Shown: positions 17,962 to 26,629 of the stretch, in pieces
How positions within the stretch are numbered: the stretch's first letter is position 1
Layout: each line of letters begins with the position of its first letter
From: CBDCWT01 sp965223305
GTDB lineage: Bacteria; Planctomycetota; Planctomycetia; Pirellulales; Pirellulaceae
Reading direction: 5' to 3'
Assembly: GCA_965223305.1 (NCBI GenBank)
Contig: CBDCWT010000006.1
Location: 1-54,873 of the forward strand
Length of the DNA: 54,873 nt
Notes under the pieces: model-generated
The model's input: the letters and a program-made list of their open reading frames with translations, nothing else
What the model was told of the DNA's origin: nothing
Database searches by the model: none
Program-made: the position numbers and the translations under genes

Positions 17962-19194
17962 ATGACAGAGGCGTGCTCCGTGGCTCGCATTGCCGTTTCA
18001 GCTTCCCGCCGCAGCGCGTGCGGACTTCTCTTGGCGCTTGTCGCCTGCTGCGCAGAAGCGCAACAGCCGCAGCCCGGATTTCCACCTCCTCCGCCCAGAC
18101 AACCTGGTTTCACGCCTCCACCCGCCTCGGCTGCCTACCCGGCCCCGGCCGAAGAGCTGTTTGAACCTGCTGAGACGGCAGCCCGAGTGGGCGACCAGTA
18201 TATCTTCTACGGCGAGCTGCAGGGGGACGCCAACATCATGATCGAGACGCTGCTGCAGGCAGCACCTGCTGAGCAACGAGGCGCGCTACGGAGCCAGTTG
18301 CGAAGTGAGCGGCCGCGACTGATGAAACAACTGTTGGCGAACGCGATCGAGCGGAAACTGATGTACATCGAGTTCCGCCGCAACCTCCCCGCCAAGAACT
18401 TGGACGAGATCCTGCCCAAGATCGACGCTCAGATCAACGATGCTTTCTCGGAAAGCCTGTTCAAGATGATCGACCAGCTAGCGGAGCTGCCACAGGAGAA
18501 GCACGAGCACCTAGCTCGGCGGGATCCGCGTATCTTTCGACTGGCAAACTTGATGAAGCTGATGGAGCTGACTTCGCTCGGCCAACTGGAAGCCGTACTC
18601 CGCACCAACGGATCGTCGCTGAACAAACAACGTCAAGCGTTTGGCGAGCGGATCATGGGCCAAGAGGGGATGAAACACAAGGTCGTGCTCGACCCGGAAG
18701 TAACGCATCAGGAGATGTTAGCTTACTACCACGAGCATCACGAGGAGTTTCAGGTTCCCGCTCGCGCTCGCTGGGAGCAGATAACGATCCGCTTCAGCCG
18801 CTGCGAAAACAAAGCCCAAGCCGACGAAATGATCAATGCCCTCGGTCGCGAAATCTACTACGGCGGTGCGCCTTTCTGGGCAGTCGCTAAAAGAAGTTCG
18901 CACGGCAGCAACGCCGACAAAGGAGGACTCCGCGACTGGACCGAATGGGGAGATCTCGAGGTGTCTCGAGAGATCAACGACGTCGTCTTTAGCATCGAGC
19001 GAAACAGGCTAAGCGGCGTGCTCAAGGACGACGAGGGGTTACACATCGTTCGCGTGCTGGAGCGCGAGCAATCGCACGTGATTCCTTTCACGGAAGCTCA
19101 GGTCGACATCGAGCAGACCTTGAAGAACAAGAAGCGGAGCAAGTCGATCGAGGAATACGTTGCAGGACTGCGCGAACGCACCCCGGTCTGGTAA
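17962..19194 (+). CDS. Exported peptidylprolyl isomerase, parvulin/SurA type
   Basis: 410 residues from ATG 17962; a GTG at 17980 would give a neater signal peptide (ARIAVSASRRSACGLLLALV). After the signal comes a Pro-rich linker (PPPPPRQPGFTPPPAS), a helical region of about 180 residues, and a parvulin domain at roughly 255-385: PARARWEQITIRFSRCENKA, FWAVAKRSSHGSNADKGGLR, LSGVLKDDEGLHIVRVLERE. Family role: prolyl isomerisation and chaperoning of exported or outer-membrane proteins. It starts 60 bp after mfd and may share its transcript. Two extra His-rich stretches (YYHEHHEEFQV) precede the domain. Confidence 0.9.
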   Translation: MTEACSVARIAVSASRRSACGLLLALVACCAEAQQPQPGFPPPPPRQPGFTPPPASAAYPAPAEELFEPAETAARVGDQYIFYGELQGDANIMIETLLQAAPAEQRGALRSQLRSERPRLMKQLLANAIERKLMYIEFRRNLPAKNLDEILPKIDAQINDAFSESLFKMIDQLAELPQEKHEHLARRDPRIFRLANLMKLMELTSLGQLEAVLRTNGSSLNKQRQAFGERIMGQEGMKHKVVLDPEVTHQEMLAYYHEHHEEFQVPARARWEQITIRFSRCENKAQADEMINALGREIYYGGAPFWAVAKRSSHGSNADKGGLRDWTEWGDLEVSREINDVVFSIERNRLSGVLKDDEGLHIVRVLEREQSHVIPFTEAQVDIEQTLKNKKRSKSIEEYVAGLRERTPVW

Positions 19195-19212
19195 CCGCTG
19201 CACGGATTCTCG

Positions 19213-19491
19213 CGTAGAGGGCAAGCCCTTTCGGGAAGGCGAAGCTCCTCGGGAGGGCGAAGCTCCTCGGGAGGGCGAGGCTCCTGCCGAGCCGAGGGAC
19301 AGCGGGTTACTGTAGAAACCGTGGGCTAATCGCCCAGCGGCTGATGCAGCAGCACGGCCGCCTACCGGCTCACCACAATCAGCCGGAATGCGTTAGCATC
19401 CGGTTTGTGAACCGTGGGCTAACGCCCAGCGGCTGATTTTGGATCGAGGTCCCACGCCATCCTGTTTGGCGGACGGCACACGGAGTGTGCC
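19213..19491. repeat. Repeat cluster between convergent genes
   Basis: The gap between the isomerase and frr, which converge, is filled with repeats. About 19237-19298 holds three tandem versions of GGGAGGGCGAAGCTCCTC, the last one being the dispersed family C form GGGCGAGGCTCCTGCCGAGC. A family A half palindrome lies at 19318-19346, a complete family A palindrome at 19380-19435, and a 17-bp perfect inverted repeat GGCACACGGAGTGTGCC at 19475-19491, which recurs at 42936-42952. The hairpins could end transcription from both sides, but there is no T-run to make the case strong. Confidence 0.85.
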
Positions 19492-19523
19492 TGCTACATT
19501 CGATGCGGCGCCCGACCGCGAGG

Positions 19524-20082
19524 CTACTCCAACACCTCTTCCTCGCGGGACTTGGCCATGTCGTTGGCCTGATCCTCGTATTTCTTTGTCAGATCCTGAA
19601 TCTCTTTCTTGGCGTCGTCCCGCGCGTCCTCGCTGATCTCCTTCGCCTTTTCGGCCTGTTCGACAGCCTTGTTGGCATCGCGGCGGATGTTGCGAATCGC
19701 GACCTTTGCTTCTTCGGACAGTTCCTTGACACGAGAAACCATTTTCCGCCGCACTTCGCCGGAGAGTGCCGGCACGTTGATGCGTATCAGCCGGCCATCG
19801 TTCTGCGGGTTAAAACCGAGGTCGCTGGCGACAATCGCCTTTTCGATGTCTTTGATCGTCCCCGGATCGTAAGGTCGGATCACGATCTGGGTCGGCTCGG
19901 GGCGCACCTACCGAAGCCAGCTGTTTGATCGGTGTTGGTGATCCGTAGACGTCGACGCGAAGCGAGTCGACGAGCCCCGGATTCGCTCGACCGGTGCGGA
20001 TGCCGGCCAGACTTGACCTGAGAACCGTAATCGCTTTCTCCATCCGGTCCTCTGCGTCCAACAAGATATCATCGGCAGACAT
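19524..20082 (-). pseudogene. frr: Ribosome recycling factor with one frameshift
   Basis: Two frames join into about 186 residues, the normal RRF length. The N-terminal frame from ATG 20082 reads DDILLDAEDRMEKAITVLRS, LAGIRTGRANPGLVDSLRVD, GSPTPIKQLASVGAP. The C-terminal frame continues EPTQIVIRPYDPGTIKDIEK, then NDGRLIRINVPALSGEVRRK and a final coiled coil. The junction is the GGGGC run at 19899-19902 (CCCC on the coding strand), where one C too many shifts the frame. RRF splits post-termination ribosomes with EF-G and is essential, so the shift is almost surely a sequence error. It starts 16 bp after pyrH, in the conserved rpsB-tsf-pyrH-frr order. Confidence 0.93.
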
Positions 20083-20098
20083 GACGAGCCCCCACGAA

Positions 20099-20827
20099 TC
20101 AAGGCTTGATTAGGGTTCCCACCTTCTCACCCTGGACGGCGCGAAGGATGTTTCCGTCTTTGTTGTAGTTAAACACAATGATCGGCATCTTGTGCTCCAT
20201 GCAGTGCGCGATCGCCGTACTGTCCATGACGCGGAGGTTCTTCCTGAGCACTTCGTTGTACTCCAACTCGCGGTACATCACAGCGTGCGGATTTTTCTCA
20301 GGATCGTCGCTGAAGACACCTTCAACTCGAGTGGCTTTAAGAACGATCTCGGCCTCCAGCTCCAACGCGCGCAGAGCGGCGGCCGTATCTGTCGTGACAA
20401 ACGGCCCCCCGGTCCCGGCCGCGATGATGATGATCCGACCCTTTTCCAAATGCCGCTTCCCGCGACGACGTATGTACGGTTCCGCCACCCCATCCATACG
20501 TATTGCGGACATGAGACGCGTTTGGCAGCCGAGTGATTCGAGTGCATCCTGCAGCGCCAACCCGTTGATGACCGTCGCCAACATACCCATGTAGTGGGCG
20601 GTGGCCTCATGGATGCTCGCGCTGCGTTCTTTGAACTGAGCTCCCCGCAGAATGTTACCGCCCCCGATCACGACTGCGACTTGGCAGCCGATCTGCTGTG
20701 CCCGTTGTACTTGCCGGGCGATGTGCACGACTTCTTCCATGCTGATGCCGCGCTCGCCGGCAGCACAGAAGCTCTCACCCGAGAGCTTCAAGACTACTCG
20801 ACCGTAGGTGGATTCCGTAGCGTTCAT
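20099..20827 (-). CDS. pyrH: UMP kinase
   Basis: 242 residues, typical length for hexameric bacterial UMP kinase. Motifs: VVLKLSGESFCAAGERGISM at the N-terminus, VAVVIGGGNILRGAQF, MGMLATVINGLALQDALESL, the KGRIIIIAAGTGGPFVTTDT nucleotide-binding turn, and VMDSTAIAHCMEHKMPIIVF. It phosphorylates UMP to UDP in pyrimidine nucleotide synthesis and is regulated by GTP and UTP in the family. The segment PYIRRRGKRHLEKG between the two substrate regions is somewhat more basic than usual. Third gene of the translation operon; no strong ribosome binding site precedes the ATG. Confidence 0.97.
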   Translation of the reverse strand: MNATESTYGRVVLKLSGESFCAAGERGISMEEVVHIARQVQRAQQIGCQVAVVIGGGNILRGAQFKERSASIHEATAHYMGMLATVINGLALQDALESLGCQTRLMSAIRMDGVAEPYIRRRGKRHLEKGRIIIIAAGTGGPFVTTDTAAALRALELEAEIVLKATRVEGVFSDDPEKNPHAVMYRELEYNEVLRKNLRVMDSTAIAHCMEHKMPIIVFNYNKDGNILRAVQGEKVGTLIKP

Positions 20828-20894
20828 GTGCAGTCAACCGCGGTTGGCATTATGAGGAGTGACGCAGGATCGATGTGTCTGTAGCTAGTGAGCG

Positions 20895-21728
20895 TCACTT
20901 CTGGCCGAGTTCCCAGTGCACAAAGCGTTTGATTTGCATGCCGTTCTCTTTGGCATACTTGCCAACAGCCAGCTTCTGCTCTTTCACAAAAGGTTGTTCC
21001 AGCAGTACCTGTTCGGCATAGAACTTACGCAGCTGGCCGTCAACAATCTTATCCACGATGTTATCCGGCTTGCCTTCTTTCAAAGCAGCCTCTCGCAAGA
21101 TCGATCGTTCCTTCTCCACGACCGCTGAGTCGAGATCGTCGGTCGTCAATGCAGCAGGTCGCATCGCCGCGATGTGCATACAAACATCTCTGGCCGCTTC
21201 ATCATTGCCCCCCTCGACTTCGATCAGGACCCCTGAGATCGTACCCGCGTTGTGGCTGTAGCCCCCGCAAGTCGAATCGCTCTTGTAAAAGCGACCCACG
21301 TTGAAGACCTCGCGGATGCGGTTCATCAACTCGTCCTTCTGCTCGGCCAGGGTCACCCCGCTCTGACTCGGAGACGGCTGACTCAGAAGTTCGTCTGCGT
21401 CAGCGGCGCCGGGGCCTGTGGCCAGCTGCTCGGCAAGGTCGTTCGCCAGTTGCACGAACTCGTTGTTTTTGGCGACAGGATCGCTTTCGCACTTGAGTTC
21501 GACAATCGCTCCAGAAGATTTGTCGAGGCCTGTGTAGAGCCCGAACCTTCCGAAAGCCGTCTCTCTGTCGGCGCGACCTCCCATCACCGATGCGCCGCGT
21601 TCTCGCAGCCATTGGATCGCCGCCTCAGAGTCGCCCCCACACTCGGTAAGCGCCTTCTTGCAGTCCATCATTGGAAGGCCAGTCTGTTGCCGCAACGCCT
21701 TGACCGCGGCCGCCGTGATTTCCGCCAT
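20895..21728 (-). CDS. tsf: Translation elongation factor Ts
   Basis: 277 residues from ATG 21728, chosen because GGAG lies eight bases upstream and MAEITAAAVKALRQQTGLPM is the canonical N-terminus (UBA-like domain contacting EF-Tu). Conserved MMDCKKALTECGGDSEAAIQ and the core VELKCESDPVAKNNEFVQLA follow, with HNAGTISGVLIEVEGGNDEA in the dimerisation region and a C-terminal QIKRFVHWELGQK. The protein recycles EF-Tu-GDP to EF-Tu-GTP. The region between residues 45 and 60 (ASVMGGRADRETAFGRFGLY) matches family expectations. It lies 67 bp upstream of pyrH and about 210 bp downstream of rpsB. Confidence 0.97.
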   Translation of the reverse strand: MAEITAAAVKALRQQTGLPMMDCKKALTECGGDSEAAIQWLRERGASVMGGRADRETAFGRFGLYTGLDKSSGAIVELKCESDPVAKNNEFVQLANDLAEQLATGPGAADADELLSQPSPSQSGVTLAEQKDELMNRIREVFNVGRFYKSDSTCGGYSHNAGTISGVLIEVEGGNDEAARDVCMHIAAMRPAALTTDDLDSAVVEKERSILREAALKEGKPDNIVDKIVDGQLRKFYAEQVLLEQPFVKEQKLAVGKYAKENGMQIKRFVHWELGQK

Positions 21729-21941
21729 CACTGCTTCTCCTTCTGTCTCATCAATCAAAGTATCAAGTAGGGAGGGAAGTTCCTCTTACTAGCCGCTCCG
21801 CCAGCTCCCAGTCGAAAAAGAATCATCCGACCGGTCCCTTGTGTCACCCCAGCAACTCACTGACACTGCTCGCCGATCGCGTGGTGGTCTGGCGGCGCCC
21901 GTAGGTCTGGCGGCTCATTCTAAGAGCGTGTTGGCGCGGCG

Positions 21942-22736
21942 CTATGGGGATTCCTGGCTGTCCTTTGGCTCACCACTGGCTGCCGCTACCGCTTCGACGT
22001 CCCCGTCCCCTTTGTCCTGGGCGGCAGGTACGTCGTCGCCCTTCGCTTCCTCCGCGGCCGCTGCCACTCGCGAAGCACCAACGGCATCCGCCAACTGCCG
22101 GATGATGATTTCGATCGAACGAATTCCGTCATCGTTTCCGGGGATCGGCAAGTCGACGCTGTCCGGATCGCAGTCCGTATCGATCAACGCAACTGTGGTG
22201 ATGCCCAGCTTGCGTGCTTCGCGAACCGCGTTTCGTTCCTTCTTTGGATCGACGACTACGATGCACTCGGGCAAGCGATTCATCGTCCGCAACCCGTTCA
22301 GGTTGCGATACATCTTCCGATACTCGCGCTTGAGCGCGGATTGCATCTTCTTCGAATAGCTGTCCAACTCTTCGCTGCTGCAAAGCTTCTCGAGCTCCTC
22401 GAGACGAGTCAGCCGGCTGCGCACCGTACGGAAGTTGGTCAATGCACCGCCCAACCACCGTTCGCTGACGAAGGGCATCCCACACCGCAAAGACTCTCGC
22501 TCGATGCTGGCACTCGCCTGCCGCTTGGTTCCCACGAAGAGCACAAGACTGCCGCCGGCTACGACCTGCCCAAGATATTTCTGGGCTCGTAAGAGACCGC
22601 GTATTGTCTCGCGAATGTCGATAATGTGAATCAGATTCTTGCGGGCGTAGATGTACGCCGCCATCTTCGGATTCCAGCGACTGGCCCGATGCCCGAAATG
22701 CACGCCCGCGTCAACCAACTCCTGAACCAAAGGCAT
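21942..22736 (-). CDS. rpsB: 30S ribosomal protein S2
   Basis: 264 residues from ATG 22736 (a GTG two codons upstream is possible). MPLVQELVDAGVHFGHRASR, WNPKMAAYIYARKNLIHIID, VLFVGTKRQASASIERESLR, RWLGGALTNFRTVRSRLTRL and VVVDPKKERNAVREARKLGI are all standard S2 signatures. After the conserved body ending SIEIIIRQLADAVGASR there is a tail of about 45 residues rich in Ala, Glu, Asp and Gly (EEAKGDDVPAAQDKGDGDVE), longer than in enteric S2 and probably disordered. First gene of the operon with tsf, pyrH and frr. The 205-bp gap to tsf shows no gene; a hairpin or processing site could lie there, but none is clear. Confidence 0.97.
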   Translation of the reverse strand: MPLVQELVDAGVHFGHRASRWNPKMAAYIYARKNLIHIIDIRETIRGLLRAQKYLGQVVAGGSLVLFVGTKRQASASIERESLRCGMPFVSERWLGGALTNFRTVRSRLTRLEELEKLCSSEELDSYSKKMQSALKREYRKMYRNLNGLRTMNRLPECIVVVDPKKERNAVREARKLGITTVALIDTDCDPDSVDLPIPGNDDGIRSIEIIIRQLADAVGASRVAAAAEEAKGDDVPAAQDKGDGDVEAVAAASGEPKDSQESP

Positions 22737-23047
22737 TGTCACAGATCAGATACTCCCGTCGGCCGCCGAGTCATGCCGCAGTCGCGCGGCACAGGCCGAT
22801 ACAGGCCTTCGCTCAAAGGCGGACAACAAAAAAGGCTTGGAACACTCGCAACTCGATACGTGATATCGCCTTGCGACAAACAAAATCAAGACCCGCCACT
22901 TTATCAGCCGCTTGGCAACTGGTCAATCACAGATGACCGGGCGATCTGTTCAGCAAGTCATCGCAGCGGTATACTCGAGGACCTGCGGGCCAAAGCTGGC
23001 TCTGGTCCCGCGCACCAAACCGTTCCCACGGATACTTCGCAAGCCCT
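22737..23047. other. Divergent intergenic region upstream of rpsB and the Arg-rich gene
   Basis: 311 bp with no credible ORF. It must carry the rpsB leader and promoter on the minus strand and the promoter of the Arg-rich protein on the plus strand. I cannot pick out a confident -35/-10 pair or an S2 autoregulatory hairpin by eye. Confidence 0.6.
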
Positions 23048-23896
23048 ATGCCCGACCACAACCCTGACCACTGGCAGGAACTCGCCAATTCAATCGGCGC
23101 CGAAGCTCCCGCAACACCCGAACCGAGCGAAGAAGAACAGGCTAGTGATGCCCCGGTCGACGCGCCGGTCGAGCCTCCCAAGCGCAAGCCCCGCCCCACT
23201 CCCCGGCCCCGGGAAAATCATTGGAACCTCGTGTCCGGCGAGCTAGGCTTGGAATCGACGCCGCCACCGGAACGTGAGCCGAGCGGCGAGTCGTCCGACG
23301 CGCCCCTTCCGCCGCCCACCCGCCCGTCCGAGCCGGCACCGGCGCTGGACCAAGAAGACGACCAGGATCCGCTGGCGGTGGATCAAAAACGCTTCGTCGA
23401 CGAAATTGCGGACATGTTTCACGGAAACGACGACGAACCGCTGGAGGCGCAGCCGGAGCCCGCGCCCGCCCAGGCAGAAGCTCGAGCTGAAGAAGACGAG
23501 CGGCCCGAGAAGCGGCGCAGACGACGACGCGGCCGCAGACGACGACGTAGCGAAGAAACGGAGACAGCCGGCGACACAGAAGAGGCACGACTCGAGGATC
23601 AGGCGGAATCGGTGGCCGCCGGCGACGAGCTAACCGACACCGACACCGACACCGCCGGCGACCAAGAACAAGAAGCCGAGACCGGTCGCCGCCGCCGCAG
23701 GCGACGACGACGCCCGCGGGCTCGTGAGAGCGGTGATGAAGGGGACCGCCTGGAGGAGGATACAGAAGACTCCAGCCAGGAAGGCCGGCCAGGGCACAAG
23801 AAAATCCCCTCTTGGTCCGAGGCCATTGAGGTAATCGTCGCCACCAATCTGGGCAACCGGGAAAGGACCGGCGGCCGTAGAGGCCGCCGGAGCTGA
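23048..23896 (+). CDS. Disordered acidic/Arg-rich protein, unknown function
   Basis: 282 residues. The first 100 are Pro/Glu-rich with PPKRKPRPTPRPRENHWNLV. In the middle, blocks of acidic residues alternate with pure Arg blocks (KRRRRRRGRRRRR near 160; GRRRRRRRRRPRAR near 220). The only ordered-looking parts are VDQKRFVDEIADMFHG near 117 and the C-terminal HKKIPSWSEAIEVIVATNLG, followed by RERTGGRRGRR. The C-terminal motif is one I associate with conserved planctomycete proteins of this type, which could bind RNA or ribosomes; that is inference. It is divergent from rpsB. Composition is extreme, so any database match should be masked for low complexity. Confidence 0.75.
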   Translation: MPDHNPDHWQELANSIGAEAPATPEPSEEEQASDAPVDAPVEPPKRKPRPTPRPRENHWNLVSGELGLESTPPPEREPSGESSDAPLPPPTRPSEPAPALDQEDDQDPLAVDQKRFVDEIADMFHGNDDEPLEAQPEPAPAQAEARAEEDERPEKRRRRRRGRRRRRSEETETAGDTEEARLEDQAESVAAGDELTDTDTDTAGDQEQEAETGRRRRRRRRRPRARESGDEGDRLEEDTEDSSQEGRPGHKKIPSWSEAIEVIVATNLGNRERTGGRRGRRS

Positions 23897-23911
23897 ATAG
23901 GTCGGTTGGGG

Positions 23912-24655
23912 CTATTTGATCGCAATCGCCTGCTGCAACGGCCTCAGCACGTGCTCGATCAGATAGTGCTCCAACAACTCGTGGCAGGTTCCCGACAGCT
24001 TCTCCATCGCGGAGACAAATGTCTCGCCGGACTCTAGGCTTCCGTACCGCCGAGCCGTGAGGTAGACACTTAGCTGCTCCTCTGGGAACTCCCCGGTGCG
24101 CACATGGTAGGCCGTGGTCCTCGTCTCCACACTGACCCGGCACTGAGTGCGGCACTCGTCGTCCAGCGACAACTGCAGCGACGGTTCGTGACAGATGATC
24201 GTGGCCCCCGGCATCTCCGACATCCGTTCCAACGCCGGAGTTACCCCTAGCGCCTCGACCAGCAGGGCGTTGTGATTGCCACGATACGTGAAGTCGAAGC
24301 CGAACATCACGTTGAGCGATTCGCAATCGATCGGACTGACCGACAACGCGTAGGGCGCAATATCGAGAGCCGTAGCGTGCTGCCTCAATGCCTCCTCGGC
24401 CGACACCGGATTCACGTGGCCCGAACAAACGCGGCGCGACTCAACGGTTGCCCACCGGTAGGCCCCCTGGTCCTTGTCCTCCTCCAAAACGAACTCGCCG
24501 CGATCACGATTGTAAAAGTTCCGCATTTCCGGAAAGTGCTTTTGAACCTGCTCGAAGAAATGCAACACCGTCTCTCTGTTTTGAGGCAAGTCCATCTCGG
24601 TGTTGAGGTTCATGTTCACATAGTAGTCGTCACTCAATGAGCTGTAATGGTTCAT
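23912..24655 (-). CDS. Conserved unknown protein
   Basis: 247 residues from ATG 24655, chosen because AGGAGC lies eight bases upstream; a longer frame starts at 24679. It opens MNHYSSLSDDYYVNMNLNTE, then EMDLPQNRETVLHFFEQVQK and RNFYNRDRGEFVLEEDKDQG. The centre has VMFGFDFTYRGNHNALLVEA, and the end is helical (LEHYLIEHVLRPLQQAIAIK). No signal peptide, membrane span or known catalytic motif. Mixed alpha/beta cytoplasmic protein. Family not recognised; likely limited to planctomycetes. It converges with the Arg-rich gene with only 15 bp between the stops. Confidence 0.8.
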   Translation of the reverse strand: MNHYSSLSDDYYVNMNLNTEMDLPQNRETVLHFFEQVQKHFPEMRNFYNRDRGEFVLEEDKDQGAYRWATVESRRVCSGHVNPVSAEEALRQHATALDIAPYALSVSPIDCESLNVMFGFDFTYRGNHNALLVEALGVTPALERMSEMPGATIICHEPSLQLSLDDECRTQCRVSVETRTTAYHVRTGEFPEEQLSVYLTARRYGSLESGETFVSAMEKLSGTCHELLEHYLIEHVLRPLQQAIAIK

Positions 24656-25015
24656 CCGAGAGCTCCTTTCAGGAGACACAATGGCGACACCGATCGGTGC
24701 ACCGAAAGACTGACCAGTACCTCCAGTATAAATTCAGCCTGCAATAATGCCTAGCGTCAATTCGGTGCCCGTGCCCGGCCACCATTACTGAAACTTATAC
24801 TGTACAACGTCAGCGCAATCCTGACGGGGGTTGACGAGACCCGCGCGCGGAAAGAAAACAGCGGAACTCGCTAAGCTCAGAGTGCAAGCATCCCCACGTG
24901 CAGCGGGAAACGGCGGCATGTCGCCAACCAAAGCAGCGCCCAACAAAGCGGCGCTGGCGAAAACAGAGCTGCTCCTCAATAATCGTAGGCAGTATACCCG
25001 CTCGAGGCTAGGCAC
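24656..25015. promoter_or_regulatory. Divergent intergenic region with a 12-bp perfect palindrome
   Basis: No credible gene in 360 bp. The perfect palindrome CACCGATCGGTG at 24688-24699 sits 33 bp upstream of the start of the minus-strand unknown gene, the position expected of a dimeric repressor or activator site. There is no second copy nearby, so this is only a candidate. Confidence 0.3.
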
Positions 25016-25552
25016 ATGAATCGGACACGCGTCACGGTATTTGACAGCCCCCTTGGTTGGATGGCGGCGAGCTGGATGGACACGCTGGTGTTGTCGTTGA
25101 CGTTCGGACATGCCACCCCGCTCACCGCCTTGAAGAAGCTACCGGTCGCCTGTGTCGAACCGTCGAGCCCCGATCGTTTCATGCAGCAGCTCGTCAGCCG
25201 GCTGCGACGATGGGGAGCTGGCAACTGCGACGACTCTTTCGACGACGTCGAGATCGACACCGCCAAGATGACCGCCTTCCAACAGTCGGTCACTGCTGAG
25301 TGCCGGTTAATTCCAATCGGCGAGACTATCTCTTACGGTGAACTCGCCGAGCGAGCTGGCCATAGCCGCGCCGCCCGCGCGGTGGGGAGCGTCATGTCCT
25401 GCAACCGATTTCCGCTGATCGTCCCGTGCCACCGCGTCGTCTCGTCGAACTCATTGGGCGGTTTTTCTTCACCACAGGGGCTGCGGATGAAGCGCCGGCT
25501 GCTGGCCGCCGAAGCTGCTCACCTAGCCAAACGCGTGGGAGCTCTGCCATGA
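25016..25552 (+). CDS. ogt: Methylated-DNA-protein-cysteine S-methyltransferase
   Basis: 178 residues, GAGG eight bases before ATG 25016. The N-terminal RNase-H-like part (VTVFDSPLGWMAASWMDTLV) is followed by the DNA-binding/alkyl-transfer domain: FQQSVTAECRLIPIGETISY, GELAERAGHSRAARAVGSVM, then NRFPLIVPCHRVVSSNSLGG with the acceptor Cys138 in PCHRV and a C-terminal GFSSPQGLRMKRRLLAAE. It repairs O6-alkylguanine by irreversible transfer of the alkyl group to itself. Length and arrangement fit Ogt; there is no Ada-type N-terminal regulator domain. Stop overlaps the next start as ATGA, so the two are co-translated. Confidence 0.95.
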   Translation: MNRTRVTVFDSPLGWMAASWMDTLVLSLTFGHATPLTALKKLPVACVEPSSPDRFMQQLVSRLRRWGAGNCDDSFDDVEIDTAKMTAFQQSVTAECRLIPIGETISYGELAERAGHSRAARAVGSVMSCNRFPLIVPCHRVVSSNSLGGFSSPQGLRMKRRLLAAEAAHLAKRVGALP

Positions 25553-26505
25553 AGCAGCACAGTCGACATCCCGGCTCAGTACGAGGCATCGATCGCCGAC
25601 AGTTCTGCGCCGGCATGGCGTCCGCCGCCGGAGCGGTCTGTTTGGCCCGGGCCAGCCACAGCGATGACTCCACGTCGTTTAGGCTGAAGTACATACTGGG
25701 TTCGTGCATGTACGGCTACACCCAGCTCGCCGAAGTCATCCCAGAAGTCAAGAAAACCGGCGCAATCGCCGTGGACATTTGGCCCAAGGTACATGGGAGT
25801 CAACGGGAACAGTTAGATGAAATGGGTGAAGAGAGTTTTCGCGATCTGTTGAGCCAACACCACGTCCAGCTTGGTTGCATCACCCAGTACAAGCTCGGTC
25901 CCTTCGGGCTGCGTGACGAACTCTACCTAGCTCAACGATTCGGTTGCCAGACTATCGTGACGGGCGGACGAGGCCCGGTGGGTCTAACAGGCCAAGAGCT
26001 AAAGGTCGCTGTCGGCAAATTCATTGAAAAGATGAAACCCCATCTGGAGATCGCGGCCGAAACGGATGTCGTCATCGCCATCGAGAACCACGGGAACAAC
26101 CTGATTGACTCTCCCGATGCGCTCAAGTGGCTGGTTGAACTGCGCCCGTCCAAGCACCTGGGTATTGCGCTCGCTCCTTATCATCTGCCACAGGATACGC
26201 AGCAGCTGAGCAACCTGATTCGAGATGTGGGTCACGGCATCAGCACGTTTTACGCCTGGCAGCATGGCAGGGGGTGCATGAAGAAGCTGCCGAAGCATGA
26301 AGAGCTGCTACAAATGCCGGGACGTGGGGACCTGGACTTCACACCGCTGCTGGCAGCCCTGCGCGACGTGAACTACCAGGGGTGGACCGAGATCTTCATG
26401 CATCCCTTTCCTCGAGGCATTCCCATCCTCGATACCACCCAGCAGGTTACGGCCGAGATCAACCGAGCTCGCGGCTACCTGTCCCAATGCCTGGCCGCCC
26501 TCTAG
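25549..26505 (+). CDS. Exported sugar phosphate isomerase/epimerase (xylose isomerase-like TIM barrel)
   Basis: 318 residues from ATG 25549, which overlaps the ogt stop. The N-terminus has a Tat-like signal: RRQFCAGMASAAGAVCLARA. The barrel shows IAVDIWPKVHG, FGCQTIVTGGRGPVGLTGQE, VVIAIENHGNNLIDSPDALK (the metal-binding Glu strand of the AP endonuclease 2/xylose isomerase-like family), HLGIALAPYHLP and YQGWTEIFMHPFPRG, which ends in another Glu. Typical members handle sugars or inositols with a divalent metal. In planctomycetes such exported proteins are abundant; substrate cannot be assigned. The pairing with ogt by a translational overlap is functionally odd. Confidence 0.9.
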   Translation: MKQHSRHPGSVRGIDRRQFCAGMASAAGAVCLARASHSDDSTSFRLKYILGSCMYGYTQLAEVIPEVKKTGAIAVDIWPKVHGSQREQLDEMGEESFRDLLSQHHVQLGCITQYKLGPFGLRDELYLAQRFGCQTIVTGGRGPVGLTGQELKVAVGKFIEKMKPHLEIAAETDVVIAIENHGNNLIDSPDALKWLVELRPSKHLGIALAPYHLPQDTQQLSNLIRDVGHGISTFYAWQHGRGCMKKLPKHEELLQMPGRGDLDFTPLLAALRDVNYQGWTEIFMHPFPRGIPILDTTQQVTAEINRARGYLSQCLAAL

Positions 26506-26532
26506 GTACGGGAACACAAACTACGTCTGGCT

Positions 26533-26602
26533 CGCCGGAACGGCGCGGCAATCACGCCGTGCCAGAAACCAGCGTCTCTCCCGCCGCTTGTTCCGGCCTA
26601 CG
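26533..26602. repeat. Partial copy of the third module of the tandem array
   Basis: GCCGGAACGGCGCGGC near the start and CCGCCGCTTGTTCCGGCCTAC at the end resemble the GCCGGAACAGCGCGGCGGTCACG ... CGCCGCTCGTTCCGGCCTAC stretch of the 332-bp units at 3754-4793. It lies in the 124 bp between two convergent genes. Confidence 0.55.
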
Positions 26603-26629
26603 ACTCTTTAGATGACTCGAAAGGGCTCG

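Noticed and set aside
23142..24428. A 428-codon minus-strand frame across the Arg-rich gene and its neighbour
   Set aside because: It is antisense to two better genes; its Arg/Cys/Gly-rich composition is what GC-rich DNA gives in shadow frames.
24785..25111. A 108-codon minus-strand frame before ogt
   Set aside because: It overlaps the ogt start, has no ribosome binding site and shows no recognisable sequence.
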